Notes: generated from the sequence alone by a model not told the origin. Numbered from the stretch's first letter, positions 43,551 to 53,425 are shown. The stretch: 64,000 bases of DNA from Bacteroidales bacterium (GCA_023231005.1 JALNWG010000005.1:1-64000); one strand, 5' to 3'. A program made the numbers and translations.

Positions 43551-46289
43551 ATGAAAAATCTGAGGATATTCTTCTTCACTCTTACTGCATTAGTTTTGGT
43601 TTTGGGATTATCGTGGTTAGGCTACCTTTTATACCAACGGACAAGACAACCCAATGAATCTCCTTTCAATGCAGTTCCGGGAAATACAGCGCTGATTATA
43701 AAGCTAAACAAGGCCGGAAATCTGCTTGAGGAGCTCAACAGATCCAATCTTCTTTGGAAAGCCCTGGTTCGTTTTCCCGGGATAGAGACAGTGCGGAATG
43801 AGTTGCATTTTGTAGACTCTGCCAGCCGGAAAAATCCAAAGATCAATAAAATTCTTCAGCAATATCCGATATTAATCTCGATTTCGCTTAGCGGACGCGA
43901 CAAATTTGCAGCGCTGTACCTGACTTCTGTCAACGCAAGCAATGCTGAATCTACCATTGTCGATTTTGTTACGGAAATGGCCGGGAATAAAGCGATTCTT
44001 ACGGAAACTCCATATTTTACCACGCAGCTTCACCGTGTTCAGATCAAAGGCAGCCGTGATGCGTTCTATTTTTCTGTTCTTAAAGGTGTTTTCGTTGCCA
44101 GTTTCCGGGCTGATCTGGTAAAAAAAGCGATCGATCGGTTATCCCTCAACACCCCGCTTGCAACCTCAACTGGATTTCGAATGGTAGAAGCCTCCTCGGG
44201 GAAAAAAGTAGATGCCAATGTATATGTCAATTATCGTTTCTTTTCTCTCGTTCTTTCGCAGATTACACGGGATGATGTTCTGCCCGACCTGCTTAAATTT
44301 GCCTACTTTGCCGATTGGAGCGGACTCGATCTCCTGATAAAAAAGGATGAACTGATCTTTAATGGAATAACGGTCGCTACCGATAGTAACCAACAGTTTC
44401 TCTCATTATTTTCAAATCAGAAACCACAAAAAATAACGATTGCTTCCATCATGCCTGAACAAACACTCTATTTTACAGCTTATGGATGGAGTGATCCTAC
44501 AGATTTCAGTGAACGATTCCAGAACCGGACACCCCGGGAAGAGAGTTTTGCCGGAGTTCAGAATCCCGTAGCCACGTTATACGAACAATATCAGGTAAAT
44601 ATCGGAGATTATATTCTTCCCTGGATAGGTACTGCAGGAGGAATTTTCGTAATACATGACCAAAAAGCAAGTACTGATTTATCCTTTGCAGCATTCAAAT
44701 GTACTGATACCCTTGTTGCTGCCAAACATTTACGATTGTTATCCAAAGCAACCGGGATTCGAATGGATTCTATCCTTTTTAAAGGGCACCGGATATATAA
44801 AATGGCTTTGCCCGGGTTTTTCCCGGCATTGTTCGGTGATCTATTCAACAAAGTAGATCCAAAATATTTCACCTTTCTGAATGAGTTTGCTGTTTTTAGT
44901 CAACAATTGACCGACTTGGAAGGGATCATTGAATCATATCAGGGAGGCTCTACTTTGGCGAAAGATAAGGTGTATGCTGATTTTGCTGACGACTTCAATG
45001 AAAAATCAAATGTCTACTGCTTCTTTAATACCCGGAATGCAATCCATTCATTACAAAAAATGTTGAATCAGGAGCTCTCTGATCAAATGAATCCGGTGAT
45101 GGATAGCATCCGAAAATTTGAATCGGTGGCCTTTCAGTATAGCAACATGGAGGGTCTTTTTTATTCCAGCATTGTTCTGCGATATGATCCTAATTTGGGA
45201 AAAGAAGGGCCTCTCCAGTGGCAAACCAAGCTGGACACTACAATTTCAGGGCATCCCCGCATTATTCCCATCACAACAACGGGTGATTTTGCTGTGGCAG
45301 TTACCGATATCGCACACAACCTCTATCTCATTACCCCAGATGGAAGAATCAGTTGGAAGTTACATATTATGGGAAAGTTCATGGGAGAAATATATACTAT
45401 TCGTTCACCCGGAAATGATTCTCTTTCCCTTCTTTTTAATACAGATACCCACCTTTATTTGATTCATTCCAATGGACAGTTTTCTTCCAATTTCCCCATG
45501 CGATTTCCCATGCATGCCACAAATGGATTGACCTTAGTAGAATCGGGCAAATCAAACAAATATAACATCCTGGTTGCCTTCCAGGATAACCGGGTTTATA
45601 ATTTCACCCTCGATGGCCATTCTGTATCGGGGTGGACCCGACCTGATCTGAAGGAAGAAATCAATACTCCGATTCAATTTTTCAACAAAGGCGGGACAAC
45701 CTATTATTTGGTCACCGGAGACAAGGGTCATGCGCTAATCGCCGGAAAAAGTGGTTCTACCGAAATAAGGTTGGGATCAGCATTTATTCATTCGCCGAAT
45801 ACCTCGTTTTATCAAAATAAAACAAATAAAAGAGGAATCTTTCTCACTACAAATATCGATGGAAAGGTTCTGTTTATTCAAGAAAACGGACAAACTTCTG
45901 AAGTAACATTAAACCTTTTTTCCCCCGATCACCATTTCTTTTATGAAGACATCACCGGGAATGATCATCCCGAATTCATCTTTACGGATAAAAACCGGAT
46001 TTTTTACTATAATCGGAATTATAAACTCATCTATTCCTATGCTTTTCGGAGAGAAATCAGTGTCCCGCCATTCATGATCCGGATACCAGGAGAACGACCG
46101 ATGATCGGATTGGTATCGCCCGAAACCAATGAACTCTTCCTTTTTGATGATCAAGGGAATCGGGAACTTGAATCGGGTATTCGTGGGAATACACCATTCG
46201 ACATCAATTACTTGGAAAACCGAACGCAACTTAATTTAGTTGTCGGAGCTGGAAAATACCTTAGGAACTATCGGTTACCTAAGCATTAG
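43551..46289 (+). CDS. Membrane-anchored protein with DUF3352-like region and C-terminal propeller
   Basis: A 912-residue protein with one N-terminal membrane segment (about 5-27) and the rest outside. Residues about 40-540 resemble DUF3352-type proteins (VPGNTALIIKLNKAG). From about 555 to the end there are repeats such as AHNLYLITPDGRISWKLHI, HLYLIHSNGQ and RVYNFTLDGHSVSGW, which look like a PQQ/BamB-type beta-propeller. No catalytic motif is seen. An envelope assembly or scaffold role is possible but unproven. It converges with the glucosaminidase gene and overlaps it by 15 bases. Confidence 0.7.
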   Translation: MKNLRIFFFTLTALVLVLGLSWLGYLLYQRTRQPNESPFNAVPGNTALIIKLNKAGNLLEELNRSNLLWKALVRFPGIETVRNELHFVDSASRKNPKINKILQQYPILISISLSGRDKFAALYLTSVNASNAESTIVDFVTEMAGNKAILTETPYFTTQLHRVQIKGSRDAFYFSVLKGVFVASFRADLVKKAIDRLSLNTPLATSTGFRMVEASSGKKVDANVYVNYRFFSLVLSQITRDDVLPDLLKFAYFADWSGLDLLIKKDELIFNGITVATDSNQQFLSLFSNQKPQKITIASIMPEQTLYFTAYGWSDPTDFSERFQNRTPREESFAGVQNPVATLYEQYQVNIGDYILPWIGTAGGIFVIHDQKASTDLSFAAFKCTDTLVAAKHLRLLSKATGIRMDSILFKGHRIYKMALPGFFPALFGDLFNKVDPKYFTFLNEFAVFSQQLTDLEGIIESYQGGSTLAKDKVYADFADDFNEKSNVYCFFNTRNAIHSLQKMLNQELSDQMNPVMDSIRKFESVAFQYSNMEGLFYSSIVLRYDPNLGKEGPLQWQTKLDTTISGHPRIIPITTTGDFAVAVTDIAHNLYLITPDGRISWKLHIMGKFMGEIYTIRSPGNDSLSLLFNTDTHLYLIHSNGQFSSNFPMRFPMHATNGLTLVESGKSNKYNILVAFQDNRVYNFTLDGHSVSGWTRPDLKEEINTPIQFFNKGGTTYYLVTGDKGHALIAGKSGSTEIRLGSAFIHSPNTSFYQNKTNKRGIFLTTNIDGKVLFIQENGQTSEVTLNLFSPDHHFFYEDITGNDHPEFIFTDKNRIFYYNRNYKLIYSYAFRREISVPPFMIRIPGERPMIGLVSPETNELFLFDDQGNRELESGIRGNTPFDINYLENRTQLNLVVGAGKYLRNYRLPKH

Positions 46290-47228
46290 GAGCGTCCCTT
46301 TGGGGGGTTCCACCCCTTCATGAAGATGATTCCGCTTATACAGCATTTTTAATTTAATCCCATAACGTTGGGATATATCGTACAAGGTTTCTCCCTGTTT
46401 CATCAAATGGGCGGTAGCTGCAGCTTTGCGGCGTTTTGACTCAAGATACACAATTTGACCAGGACGTAACGCAAATTCACTGTGTAAATCATTAAATTTC
46501 ATCAACCGTACAACAGATATTTTAAAATCCTTGGAAAGTATCTTGAGATTGTCCTTTTTTCGGGCAATCACCATTTGTAAGTCATTGTTCGAATAGACAT
46601 TTCGATTCCCAGGACCGATGGCAAATACCATAAATTGTTTTAACCACGCTTGTTTAGAAGGATTATCAAGATCATCCAACTCATTCTCAAAAACACCGGC
46701 AAAATCAGTATTGTCATATTGGTTCAACGAATAATTTTCAATCACGGTGATAAGTTTTTGGGCATATTGGGGATTGGTTGCATAACCAGCACTTTGTAAG
46801 CCCTTTGCCCATCCGTTATAATCGGTTATTTCCAGTTCAAAAAGGAGTTTGTACCGATCACGCAGTGTAAGAAAATAGGAATGATCGCGAAAAGATTCAA
46901 AAGGAGAATCATATTTACGAAAACATTCATTGGGTGTTTCATCATCCTGATAATAGGTTTTCCCTGTCCAATCCTTATGGCATTTGATGCCAAAATGGTT
47001 ATTGGCAAGCAGGGCAAGTTTACTCTGACCGGCATTGGATTCGATAATTCCCTGAGCCAAGGTGATACTCGCCGGAATACGGTAAACCATCATTTCCTTT
47101 CTGGCAATTTCCTGGTAATTCTCAATATATTTTCTTACAAGTTCCTTATAATCAATCTTCTGGCCAGACACAGAACCATAAAAAAAAATGGAAATAAAAA
47201 ACAATCCACAAAAACTATATTTCCTCAT
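46275..47228 (-). CDS. Peptidoglycan glucosaminidase (GH73) with two LysM domains
   Basis: A 317-residue protein with a signal peptide (about 1-22). The GH73 domain (about 45-195) has the catalytic glutamate E63 in LAQGIIESNAGQS and the conserved NNHFGIKCHKDW and AGYATNPQYAQKLI. LysM motifs follow at about 225-265 and 270-316 (MKQGETLYDISQRYGIK). It should cleave glycan strands during growth or division. It starts four bases after the murD-like gene, so murL, murD and this hydrolase form one cell-wall operon. Confidence 0.92.
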   Translation of the reverse strand: MRKYSFCGLFFISIFFYGSVSGQKIDYKELVRKYIENYQEIARKEMMVYRIPASITLAQGIIESNAGQSKLALLANNHFGIKCHKDWTGKTYYQDDETPNECFRKYDSPFESFRDHSYFLTLRDRYKLLFELEITDYNGWAKGLQSAGYATNPQYAQKLITVIENYSLNQYDNTDFAGVFENELDDLDNPSKQAWLKQFMVFAIGPGNRNVYSNNDLQMVIARKKDNLKILSKDFKISVVRLMKFNDLHSEFALRPGQIVYLESKRRKAAATAHLMKQGETLYDISQRYGIKLKMLYKRNHLHEGVEPPKGTLLMLR

Positions 47229-47232
47229 TTTG

Positions 47233-48615
47233 CTATTTCATTTTTACCAACGCTCTATACCTTTTTCCGCGTTCTTCAAAATTTTTGAACTCATCATAAC
47301 TCGAAGCTGCAGGTGATAAAAGGCATGCATATCCCGGACGGGTTTCCCGAAAAGCGATGGGTTGAAAATCGTCAAACCGATTAATATAAAATAGATTTTT
47401 CCCAAAACTTTCAATATTTTCCAGGTTTTCCCCGATTCGCCTCCCCGCAGCACCTACCAAAATCAGATTCCGAACGGCAGAGCCCTTTAGAAAGATTGCC
47501 AATCCGCTGTAATCAATACCACGGTCAAAGCCGCCAGCAATAAGGGTATCTACCTTGGGTATTGCTTTTATTGCTTCCATACAGGCTTCAGGAATCGTAG
47601 CAATGGAATCGTTATAGAAATGGATATTTTGAAATTCACCGACATATTCCAATCGATGTTCTAACCCTTTGAAAGTAGCAATTCCATCTTCAATTGCTTC
47701 AATTTCAACACCCAGGATCATGGCGACATTCACAGCAGCCATAATATTCTTCAGATTGTGTTCTCCCCGTAAAAACCTGTCCTGATGAATCTTCCACACA
47801 GGAATCTCCCGATTTTCATCCACAAATACCATCCAATCCTCACGGATAAAGCACCCTCTGCTAACCTTATGATGGAGCGCAAATGAATAGGCTTGTCTCT
47901 CTTTTAAATATGGTTCCACTTTCTCTGAAACCAAAAGATCCTCTGAATTGTATATGATGAAGTCATCTTTTTTCTGGAACCGTACGATGTTCACTTTAGC
48001 CTGCTGATAGGAATCATAAGATGGATAGGCATCCAGGTGTTCCTGAAACAGATTAAGAAAGACCGCAATGTGTGGTGCACAATTAAGAAATTCAAGCTGG
48101 TGAGAAGATAGTTCCGCTATGATCTTTGTTTCCGGCTTAATCCTGTCGATGAAATGAAACAAAGGGTTACCAATATTTCCAGCCAAAATGGTATCCTTTC
48201 CGGCTATATTCAAAATATGATGGATCAGACTTGAAGTTGTACTTTTCCCTTTAGTCCCGGTAATCCCAATTACTTGATTTGAATAGGACTGCAAGAACAA
48301 GTCGGTTTGAGATGTGATCTTCTTATTAAATGTGGTCATTTGCTTCCAGATGGGGATTCCCGGAGAACGGATGATTACATCAAAAGAGGAAAGTTGATTC
48401 AAACAATTTTCCCCTGAGATGAAAACCACATGCTGATCCTCTATCGTCAGTGGGTTTTCTCGAACCGACTCGTTGACATCCGCAATGGTAATATCCATTT
48501 CAGGGAAAATCTTTCGTAAAATGGAATACGTTGCCTGTCCTTCACGGCCAAAGCCCAGCAATACAACCGATTTACCGGAAAAATTTTTCAGGATAAGGTC
48601 AACCAGGCAGCTCAT
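47233..48615 (-). CDS. UDP-N-acetylmuramoyl-L-alanine-glutamate ligase, MurD2-like
   Basis: A 460-residue Mur ligase. The N-terminus is a Rossmann fold (VVLLGFGREGQATYSILR), then the P-loop GITGTKGKSTTSS (K122), AELSSHQLEFL with E168, and NLFQEHLDAYPS. The C-terminal domain has FYNDSIATIPEA and GGFDRGIDYS. It adds glutamate to UDP-MurNAc-L-Ala. The block NLFQEHLD, where classic MurD has an EDH-type motif, resembles MurD2 as I remember it, which uses L-Glu. The gene overlaps the MurL-type epimerase gene by 17 bases, which supports MurD2. Classic MurD specificity cannot be excluded. Confidence 0.85.
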   Translation of the reverse strand: MSCLVDLILKNFSGKSVVLLGFGREGQATYSILRKIFPEMDITIADVNESVRENPLTIEDQHVVFISGENCLNQLSSFDVIIRSPGIPIWKQMTTFNKKITSQTDLFLQSYSNQVIGITGTKGKSTTSSLIHHILNIAGKDTILAGNIGNPLFHFIDRIKPETKIIAELSSHQLEFLNCAPHIAVFLNLFQEHLDAYPSYDSYQQAKVNIVRFQKKDDFIIYNSEDLLVSEKVEPYLKERQAYSFALHHKVSRGCFIREDWMVFVDENREIPVWKIHQDRFLRGEHNLKNIMAAVNVAMILGVEIEAIEDGIATFKGLEHRLEYVGEFQNIHFYNDSIATIPEACMEAIKAIPKVDTLIAGGFDRGIDYSGLAIFLKGSAVRNLILVGAAGRRIGENLENIESFGKNLFYINRFDDFQPIAFRETRPGYACLLSPAASSYDEFKNFEERGKRYRALVKMK

Positions 48616-49978
48616 TTTTTAATATGGTTTCAAATTCCGGCGACAGATTAGAACCGGTTGGAAATGTTTTCAAAAATTGTGAAAATGACAATAACGAATA
48701 CATTTTAAACGAAGAAGACTTACGATACAATTCCAGCAAACAGGGCATCTCTTCCCGACCATATCTTCTAATGGTTTCACACAAAGCAAGGTTAACTTCA
48801 CGAATAGTTCCGACACAATCAAAAGGTTTTTCTTCGGCAATACCAGTTAATTGATCAAATATTTGACTAAGATTGGGATCATCAAGCAGATTTTTCCCAA
48901 ATATCTCGATCAAAGCAGCAGAAGATAAAAACGGAGAGAGAATAATATAAGTGAACAGGCACTTGGCACACGCTCCGCACCATGAATCGGTTTTACTCCC
49001 CGCATTACAACTTTTAAAAACCGGGTGATAGATCGTGAATTTAGAAAAAAGAAGCGCAATCTGCAATTCGTTCAGTGGTCTTAAAAAACTGAAATAGTTG
49101 ATATCACGAGTAAGATATGAATTCAAATATTTCCGAAAATCATTTTCAAAGGTAACGGATTTGGAGTACTGATGATTGATCGTAGTCCCTTCAATGGTTG
49201 ATTCATTGGCGCTCGATTCATTTGATAAGGCAATATAACGGCGACCTGTCATAATGGCAGAAAGAACAGTAACGAATGCAAGTAAGGCTGAAAATGGGGT
49301 ATGACCGTTAAGAAATCCTTTTTCATTTAATCCGATTAAAGCAGGATCGAGGGTTCTAATAATTTTCAGGTACTGATCATCGGAAAATCCTTTCAACCGG
49401 ATGGTTTCAAGGCTTGCTCCCCGGGGATTCATGATCATCGGCAAGCTCCCGGGAAAAGATTCCAATAACTGAAGGGTCACCGCTGAGTCTTTGCCTCCTC
49501 CAATGGGGATCAACACCTCATGGTTGGTTTCAAAATGCTGTATTGGAAGAATTGTATCAGATGCAACTTTAAAATGTATAAAGTTGTCTATATTTACAGG
49601 AACTGAGTTCAGGTAAAAAAATTCACCCAACCCGTGAAAATAAAGATTTTTCCACCATTCAACCTGATTTGGCGACAAAGCAAAAGGTTTGATGATCAAA
49701 GTGGGGGGACAAGCGGCTTTCCAATAGCTGATCAATTCGATCATTCCGATATGAAAGATTATATTGTCAAGGCTATTGGAAACTTTTTCGTCCGGGAGAA
49801 AACACTTTTTCCGGGGTATGAAAAGCGTAGGGTGAAAGGTTATTTGATCGGCTAAATTAAAGGTAAAGCATATACTTAAGCCAGCATTTGTTAAAGAATA
49901 TTCTTGTGCTTCAAAGATAAAATATGGATATTGCTCCCTTAATTCAAGAAATTTATCGTACCGGTTTGACTTTGACAT
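48599..49978 (-). CDS. murL: UDP-MurNAc-L-Ala-L-Glu epimerase (MurL-type)
   Basis: A 459-residue protein with an ATP-pyrophosphatase-like loop IPIGGGKDS (G160-S165) and a set of blocks I recognise from MurL: GLGEFFYLN, LNGHTPFSALLAF, LSNESSAN (251-258), INHQYSKS (267-274), CGACAKC (334-340) and FGKNLLDD (360-367). MurL converts the terminal L-Glu of UDP-MurNAc-L-Ala-L-Glu to D-Glu, using ATP, so that glutamate racemase is not needed. The overlap with the murD-like gene is the genetic linkage known for the MurD2/MurL pair. Soluble; no signal peptide. It heads the murL-murD-GH73 operon. Confidence 0.85.
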   Translation of the reverse strand: MSKSNRYDKFLELREQYPYFIFEAQEYSLTNAGLSICFTFNLADQITFHPTLFIPRKKCFLPDEKVSNSLDNIIFHIGMIELISYWKAACPPTLIIKPFALSPNQVEWWKNLYFHGLGEFFYLNSVPVNIDNFIHFKVASDTILPIQHFETNHEVLIPIGGGKDSAVTLQLLESFPGSLPMIMNPRGASLETIRLKGFSDDQYLKIIRTLDPALIGLNEKGFLNGHTPFSALLAFVTVLSAIMTGRRYIALSNESSANESTIEGTTINHQYSKSVTFENDFRKYLNSYLTRDINYFSFLRPLNELQIALLFSKFTIYHPVFKSCNAGSKTDSWCGACAKCLFTYIILSPFLSSAALIEIFGKNLLDDPNLSQIFDQLTGIAEEKPFDCVGTIREVNLALCETIRRYGREEMPCLLELYRKSSSFKMYSLLSFSQFLKTFPTGSNLSPEFETILKNELPG

Positions 49979-49996
49979 GATTTGGTATTATATTTG
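49965..49996 (+). promoter_or_regulatory. Bacteroidota-type promoter for algH
   Basis: TTTG at 49965-49968, a 20-base spacer, then TATATTTG at 49989-49996. The expected start is about 50002, some 37 bases before the ATG. It overlaps the start of murL on the opposite strand. Confidence 0.45.
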
Positions 49997-50011
49997 CTGA
50001 AGGAGCATCTA

Positions 50012-50019
50012 CAAAAATA
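50012..50019 (-). promoter_or_regulatory. Bacteroidota -7 box for the murL operon
   Basis: Minus-strand TATTTTTG, 33 bases before the murL start. No convincing -33 element is seen. Confidence 0.3.
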
Positions 50020-50038
50020 AGAAAATTGTAGTAACGAA

Positions 50039-50599
50039 ATGGAAAAACCGCTCATCAAACCAAAGCAGGGGATCATCCTGATCTCAGAACCATCACTTCG
50101 GGATTTCTATTTCCGGCAATCGGTGGTTTTACTTGCTGAACATAATGATGAAGGCACTTTCGGAGTCATCATAAACAAACCCATCGAAGCCCGTATTTGT
50201 GATGTCATCAAAGATTTTCCTCAACAGGATTATCCGGTATACCTTGGTGGACCTGTAAAAACGGATAGTATTTTTTTTCTCCATACACGGGAAGATGTTG
50301 ACAACAGTTTACTCATAATGCAGGGATTATATTGGGGCGGAGATATGGACACCATAAAACATTTAATTGAGAATGAATTGATCACGGAAAATGAAATTCG
50401 GTTTTTCGTAGGTTATTCAGGCTGGCAACCCAATCAATTAGATCGTGAGATTCGTGAAAAATCATGGGTGCTTTCACATACATCTGCTTCTGAAGTAATC
50501 AATCCATCCCCAGAAAAACTCTGGAGCAACTACCTGAAAAACATGGGAAAAGATTATGCTATCTGGGCCAATTTCCCGGCCGATCCAACGTATAATTAA
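50039..50599 (+). CDS. YqgE/AlgH family protein
   Basis: A 186-residue member of the UPF0301 family. It has the opening GIILISEPSLRDFYFRQSVVLL, the core FGVIINKPIEARI, the VYLGGPVKTDSIFFLH block and FVGYSGWQPNQLDREIREKSW. All blocks are intact and length is normal. The biochemical role of the family is not settled. It is unlikely to belong to the decarboxylase operon, because that has its own -7 box about 60 bases downstream. Confidence 0.95.
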   Translation: MEKPLIKPKQGIILISEPSLRDFYFRQSVVLLAEHNDEGTFGVIINKPIEARICDVIKDFPQQDYPVYLGGPVKTDSIFFLHTREDVDNSLLIMQGLYWGGDMDTIKHLIENELITENEIRFFVGYSGWQPNQLDREIREKSWVLSHTSASEVINPSPEKLWSNYLKNMGKDYAIWANFPADPTYN

Positions 50600-50660
50600 G
50601 AATGGACGATAGATCTCTTGCTTTTTCTGCTTGACACAGATTTTTTTGAATTTAACCTGT

Positions 50661-50668
50661 TATCTTTG
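50661..50668 (+). promoter_or_regulatory. Bacteroidota -7 box for the hpdBCA operon
   Basis: TATCTTTG fits TAnnTTTG. Predicted transcription from about 50675 excludes upstream starts in the same frame and supports the ATG at 50711 for the large subunit. TTTG at 50645 is too close to be a normal -33 element. Confidence 0.4.
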
Positions 50669-50710
50669 CGATATGAAATCTCGTATCGGATAACATTAAT
50701 TCAGCCCTAT

Positions 50711-53380
50711 ATGATTACCACAAAAAATCCACATATCAATTATTATGGCCATCAGCCGGGTGAATCGATAGAAAACCGCGAACAGAAACGCTCCTTGTCA
50801 CCCCGAGCCAATACAGCTCGAGAACTGTATTTCAGCGCAAAATCTTCTACTTCCATGGAATTCCCCTATTGGTATACCCGACGTTGGGAAGAATTGGAGG
50901 GGGAAATTCCAATCATTCGCCGTGCAGAAGCCTTAAAAGCTGGTTTTTCCCATCTAACCCCTGTAATCTATCCGGGAGAAATACTGGCCATGGGGAAAGC
51001 AGCATTTCTTCGTGGTTCTTATCCGATGCCCTGGCTTTCTGAAGCCTTTTTTATGGCCGCCGAAGATAAACTTTACAAGGAGGCTCAGGAATCGGGTAAG
51101 CTCACAGCCGATACATTTACCACAATGGGGAAAGGCGGAGGAAACGTAACAACCAGTGTGGGGAAAGTGATCTCAATCGCCGGAAAATTTGGGATCAGGG
51201 TCGAAGAAATGCCCATCATGCTTGAAGTAGCAAAAAAATGGAAAGACAAGTCGGTCGATGACGTGGGACATAAATATGAACAGCTCGTCCCGGGCTATTC
51301 AGAGAAGGAAGCCCTGATGCGTTCGGTGATATGCATGTTCGATTCGGGATACACTTTACCTCAAGGGCGGGAAGTGATAAACTATTACTATCCTCTTCAA
51401 TTTGGCATCGAAGGTATAATTGCCAATTGTAAAGAAAGTACCGCAGCAGTTGCCGGTTACCCTGACATGGATCGCCTCTATTTTTTTCAGGCTGTGATCA
51501 TCATGTTAGAAGGTTTGCAGAAATGGATTCGGAATTATGCCGAAGAAGCCCGGTTCCTTACTTCCATTGAAAAGGATGAAAAACAAAAAGCTGAATATTC
51601 AGAAATGGCCGAAAGGCTTGATTGGATATCAGCAAAACCTCCCCGCACCTTTCATGATGCCCTCCAGATGATCTGGATTTTTCACGTAGCGGTGCTGAAT
51701 GAAGATGCTATTTCAGGACTTTCACCAGGCAGGGTCGGGCAAGTTCTTTACCCCTTCTGGCAGCGGGATATAAAAAACGGGATAATAAACCGTGAACAGA
51801 GCCTTGAAATGCTCGAATGTATGCGCATCAAATTCACAGAAATTGATTGTTTTGCCTCTATGGGCGTAGTAGGTGGCGTATTATCTGGTAATACTTTCAA
51901 TAATCTTTGTATCGGAGGTTCACTGAAAGATGGCACCTCAGCTGCCAATGAACTTGAAATGTTGATTCTGGAAGCTGGGATCACTTGCGACACACCCCAA
52001 CCCACGCTTTCATTATTGTATGACGAAAACCTTCCGGAGGAATTTTTACTCAAGGGGGTGGAATGTACCAAAATCGGAACAGGGTACCCGGCATGGATTA
52101 ACAACCGAGTAGCTATGGAGTTCCTTGTCAGCAATTATGGACATGAGGGGTTGAATATGGAGGAAGCCCGTGCCTGGGCAATCGGAGGATGTCTCGAAAC
52201 TTCACCCGGTAGCTGGATGCCACTCGAACTTGATGGAGAGATTCATTGGATTCCCGGTGGATCTGCACCAGCAACCAGTGTTGGAGTACATTTTCTTAAC
52301 CTTCCCAAGCTGCTCGAGGTAGCTTTATTCGATGGCATGGATATGAGAACCAGCCAAAGGATCTTCCCTTCCCATGGATATGCGCTTGACACCTATGAAG
52401 AGCTCTGGAAATCATTTCAGTATTATTTCAGCAGGGCTTGTCATATTCTTACGCTCACCAATAATGTTCAACATGATGCCTGGCGCAAAATTTCCCCATC
52501 CCTGATCAACTCCATGCTCAAACCCGATTGTTTGGCCAAAGGAAAAGATATCGGCCAAATGGGTTGCCGTTACAATACAACCTTTAATATCGAAAGCTGT
52601 GGTACCGCTAACTTAGTGAACTCTCTGGCCGCTTTGAAAAAAAATGTATTTACCGAAAAAAATTATTCTTTAAACGAATACCGCAAAGCCCTGCTTGCAA
52701 ATTTCGGATATAAAACTGCCCAGGAAACCGGATCATACTCCTTAATTGACCAGGTTCCGACCGAACAATATCATACCTGGAAAAAAATCCATCGGCAAAG
52801 TCTGGACGCTCCGAAATTCGGGAATGACGATCCTTTTGTAGATACTATTATGAAAGATTGGGAAGATTGGTTTTGCGATATGGCTCACAACTACCGTTCG
52901 CTCTATGACCAACCTATGTATGCCTGCCAGATATCCGTTTCCACTCATGGCCCAATGGGTGCAGTTACCCTGGCTGGTCCCGATGGACGCTTGAGCGGTA
53001 CAACTTTCTCCGATGGTTCTGTTTCTGCCTATCCGGGAACCGATAAAAACGGGCCGTATGCACTCTTCAACTCAGCAACCTGCTGGAGCCATTCCAAATC
53101 GCAAAATTCTCAATTGAATATGAAAATCCATCCTTCAGTAGTAAAAGGTCGCGAAGGCTCCCGGAAATTCCTTGAACTGATCCGGGCATACTTGCGTAAA
53201 GGCGGATTTCATGTTCAGTTTAATATTGTTGACTCCCGAATGTTAAAACAAGCCCAATCCGATCCCGAGAAATACCGGAGCCTGCTCGTACGTGTAGCAG
53301 GATTTACACAATATTGGGTTGAACTCGGCAAACAGATCCAAGATGAGGTGATAGCCAGAACTGAGTATGAGGAGCTTTAG
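50711..53380 (+). CDS. hpdB: 4-hydroxyphenylacetate decarboxylase glycyl-radical (large) subunit
   Basis: An 889-residue glycyl-radical enzyme. I chose ATG 50711; the open frame reaches 50618 but those 31 codons lack homology. The radical site is RVAGFTQYW with G864. The catalytic pair is C494 and E496 in IGGCLETSPG, the C-x-E motif of arylacetate decarboxylases. S335 (EDAISGLS), H527 (GVHFLNLP) and E628 (FNIESCG) correspond, each nine lower, to Ser344, Cys503, Glu505, His536, Glu637 and Gly873 as I recall them for the clostridial enzyme. It decarboxylates 4-hydroxyphenylacetate to p-cresol. The small subunit and activase genes follow, diagnostic of this subclass. Confidence 0.93.
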   Translation: MITTKNPHINYYGHQPGESIENREQKRSLSPRANTARELYFSAKSSTSMEFPYWYTRRWEELEGEIPIIRRAEALKAGFSHLTPVIYPGEILAMGKAAFLRGSYPMPWLSEAFFMAAEDKLYKEAQESGKLTADTFTTMGKGGGNVTTSVGKVISIAGKFGIRVEEMPIMLEVAKKWKDKSVDDVGHKYEQLVPGYSEKEALMRSVICMFDSGYTLPQGREVINYYYPLQFGIEGIIANCKESTAAVAGYPDMDRLYFFQAVIIMLEGLQKWIRNYAEEARFLTSIEKDEKQKAEYSEMAERLDWISAKPPRTFHDALQMIWIFHVAVLNEDAISGLSPGRVGQVLYPFWQRDIKNGIINREQSLEMLECMRIKFTEIDCFASMGVVGGVLSGNTFNNLCIGGSLKDGTSAANELEMLILEAGITCDTPQPTLSLLYDENLPEEFLLKGVECTKIGTGYPAWINNRVAMEFLVSNYGHEGLNMEEARAWAIGGCLETSPGSWMPLELDGEIHWIPGGSAPATSVGVHFLNLPKLLEVALFDGMDMRTSQRIFPSHGYALDTYEELWKSFQYYFSRACHILTLTNNVQHDAWRKISPSLINSMLKPDCLAKGKDIGQMGCRYNTTFNIESCGTANLVNSLAALKKNVFTEKNYSLNEYRKALLANFGYKTAQETGSYSLIDQVPTEQYHTWKKIHRQSLDAPKFGNDDPFVDTIMKDWEDWFCDMAHNYRSLYDQPMYACQISVSTHGPMGAVTLAGPDGRLSGTTFSDGSVSAYPGTDKNGPYALFNSATCWSHSKSQNSQLNMKIHPSVVKGREGSRKFLELIRAYLRKGGFHVQFNIVDSRMLKQAQSDPEKYRSLLVRVAGFTQYWVELGKQIQDEVIARTEYEEL

Positions 53381-53425
53381 GTTGCCCGATGACGAAATCG
53401 TGAAAAGGTGAAAAAATTGAAGGTT

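Noticed and set aside
50618..50710. Longer N-terminus for the decarboxylase
   Set aside because: A -7 box at 50661 falls inside it and the encoded residues lack homology. The start at 50711 also gives constant nine-residue offsets to the known enzyme.
50711..53380. Pyruvate formate-lyase or benzylsuccinate synthase identity
   Set aside because: The C-x-E catalytic motif, His527, the eight-cysteine small subunit and the activase with ferredoxin insert point to 4-hydroxyphenylacetate decarboxylase. Pyruvate formate-lyase would have adjacent CC cysteines.
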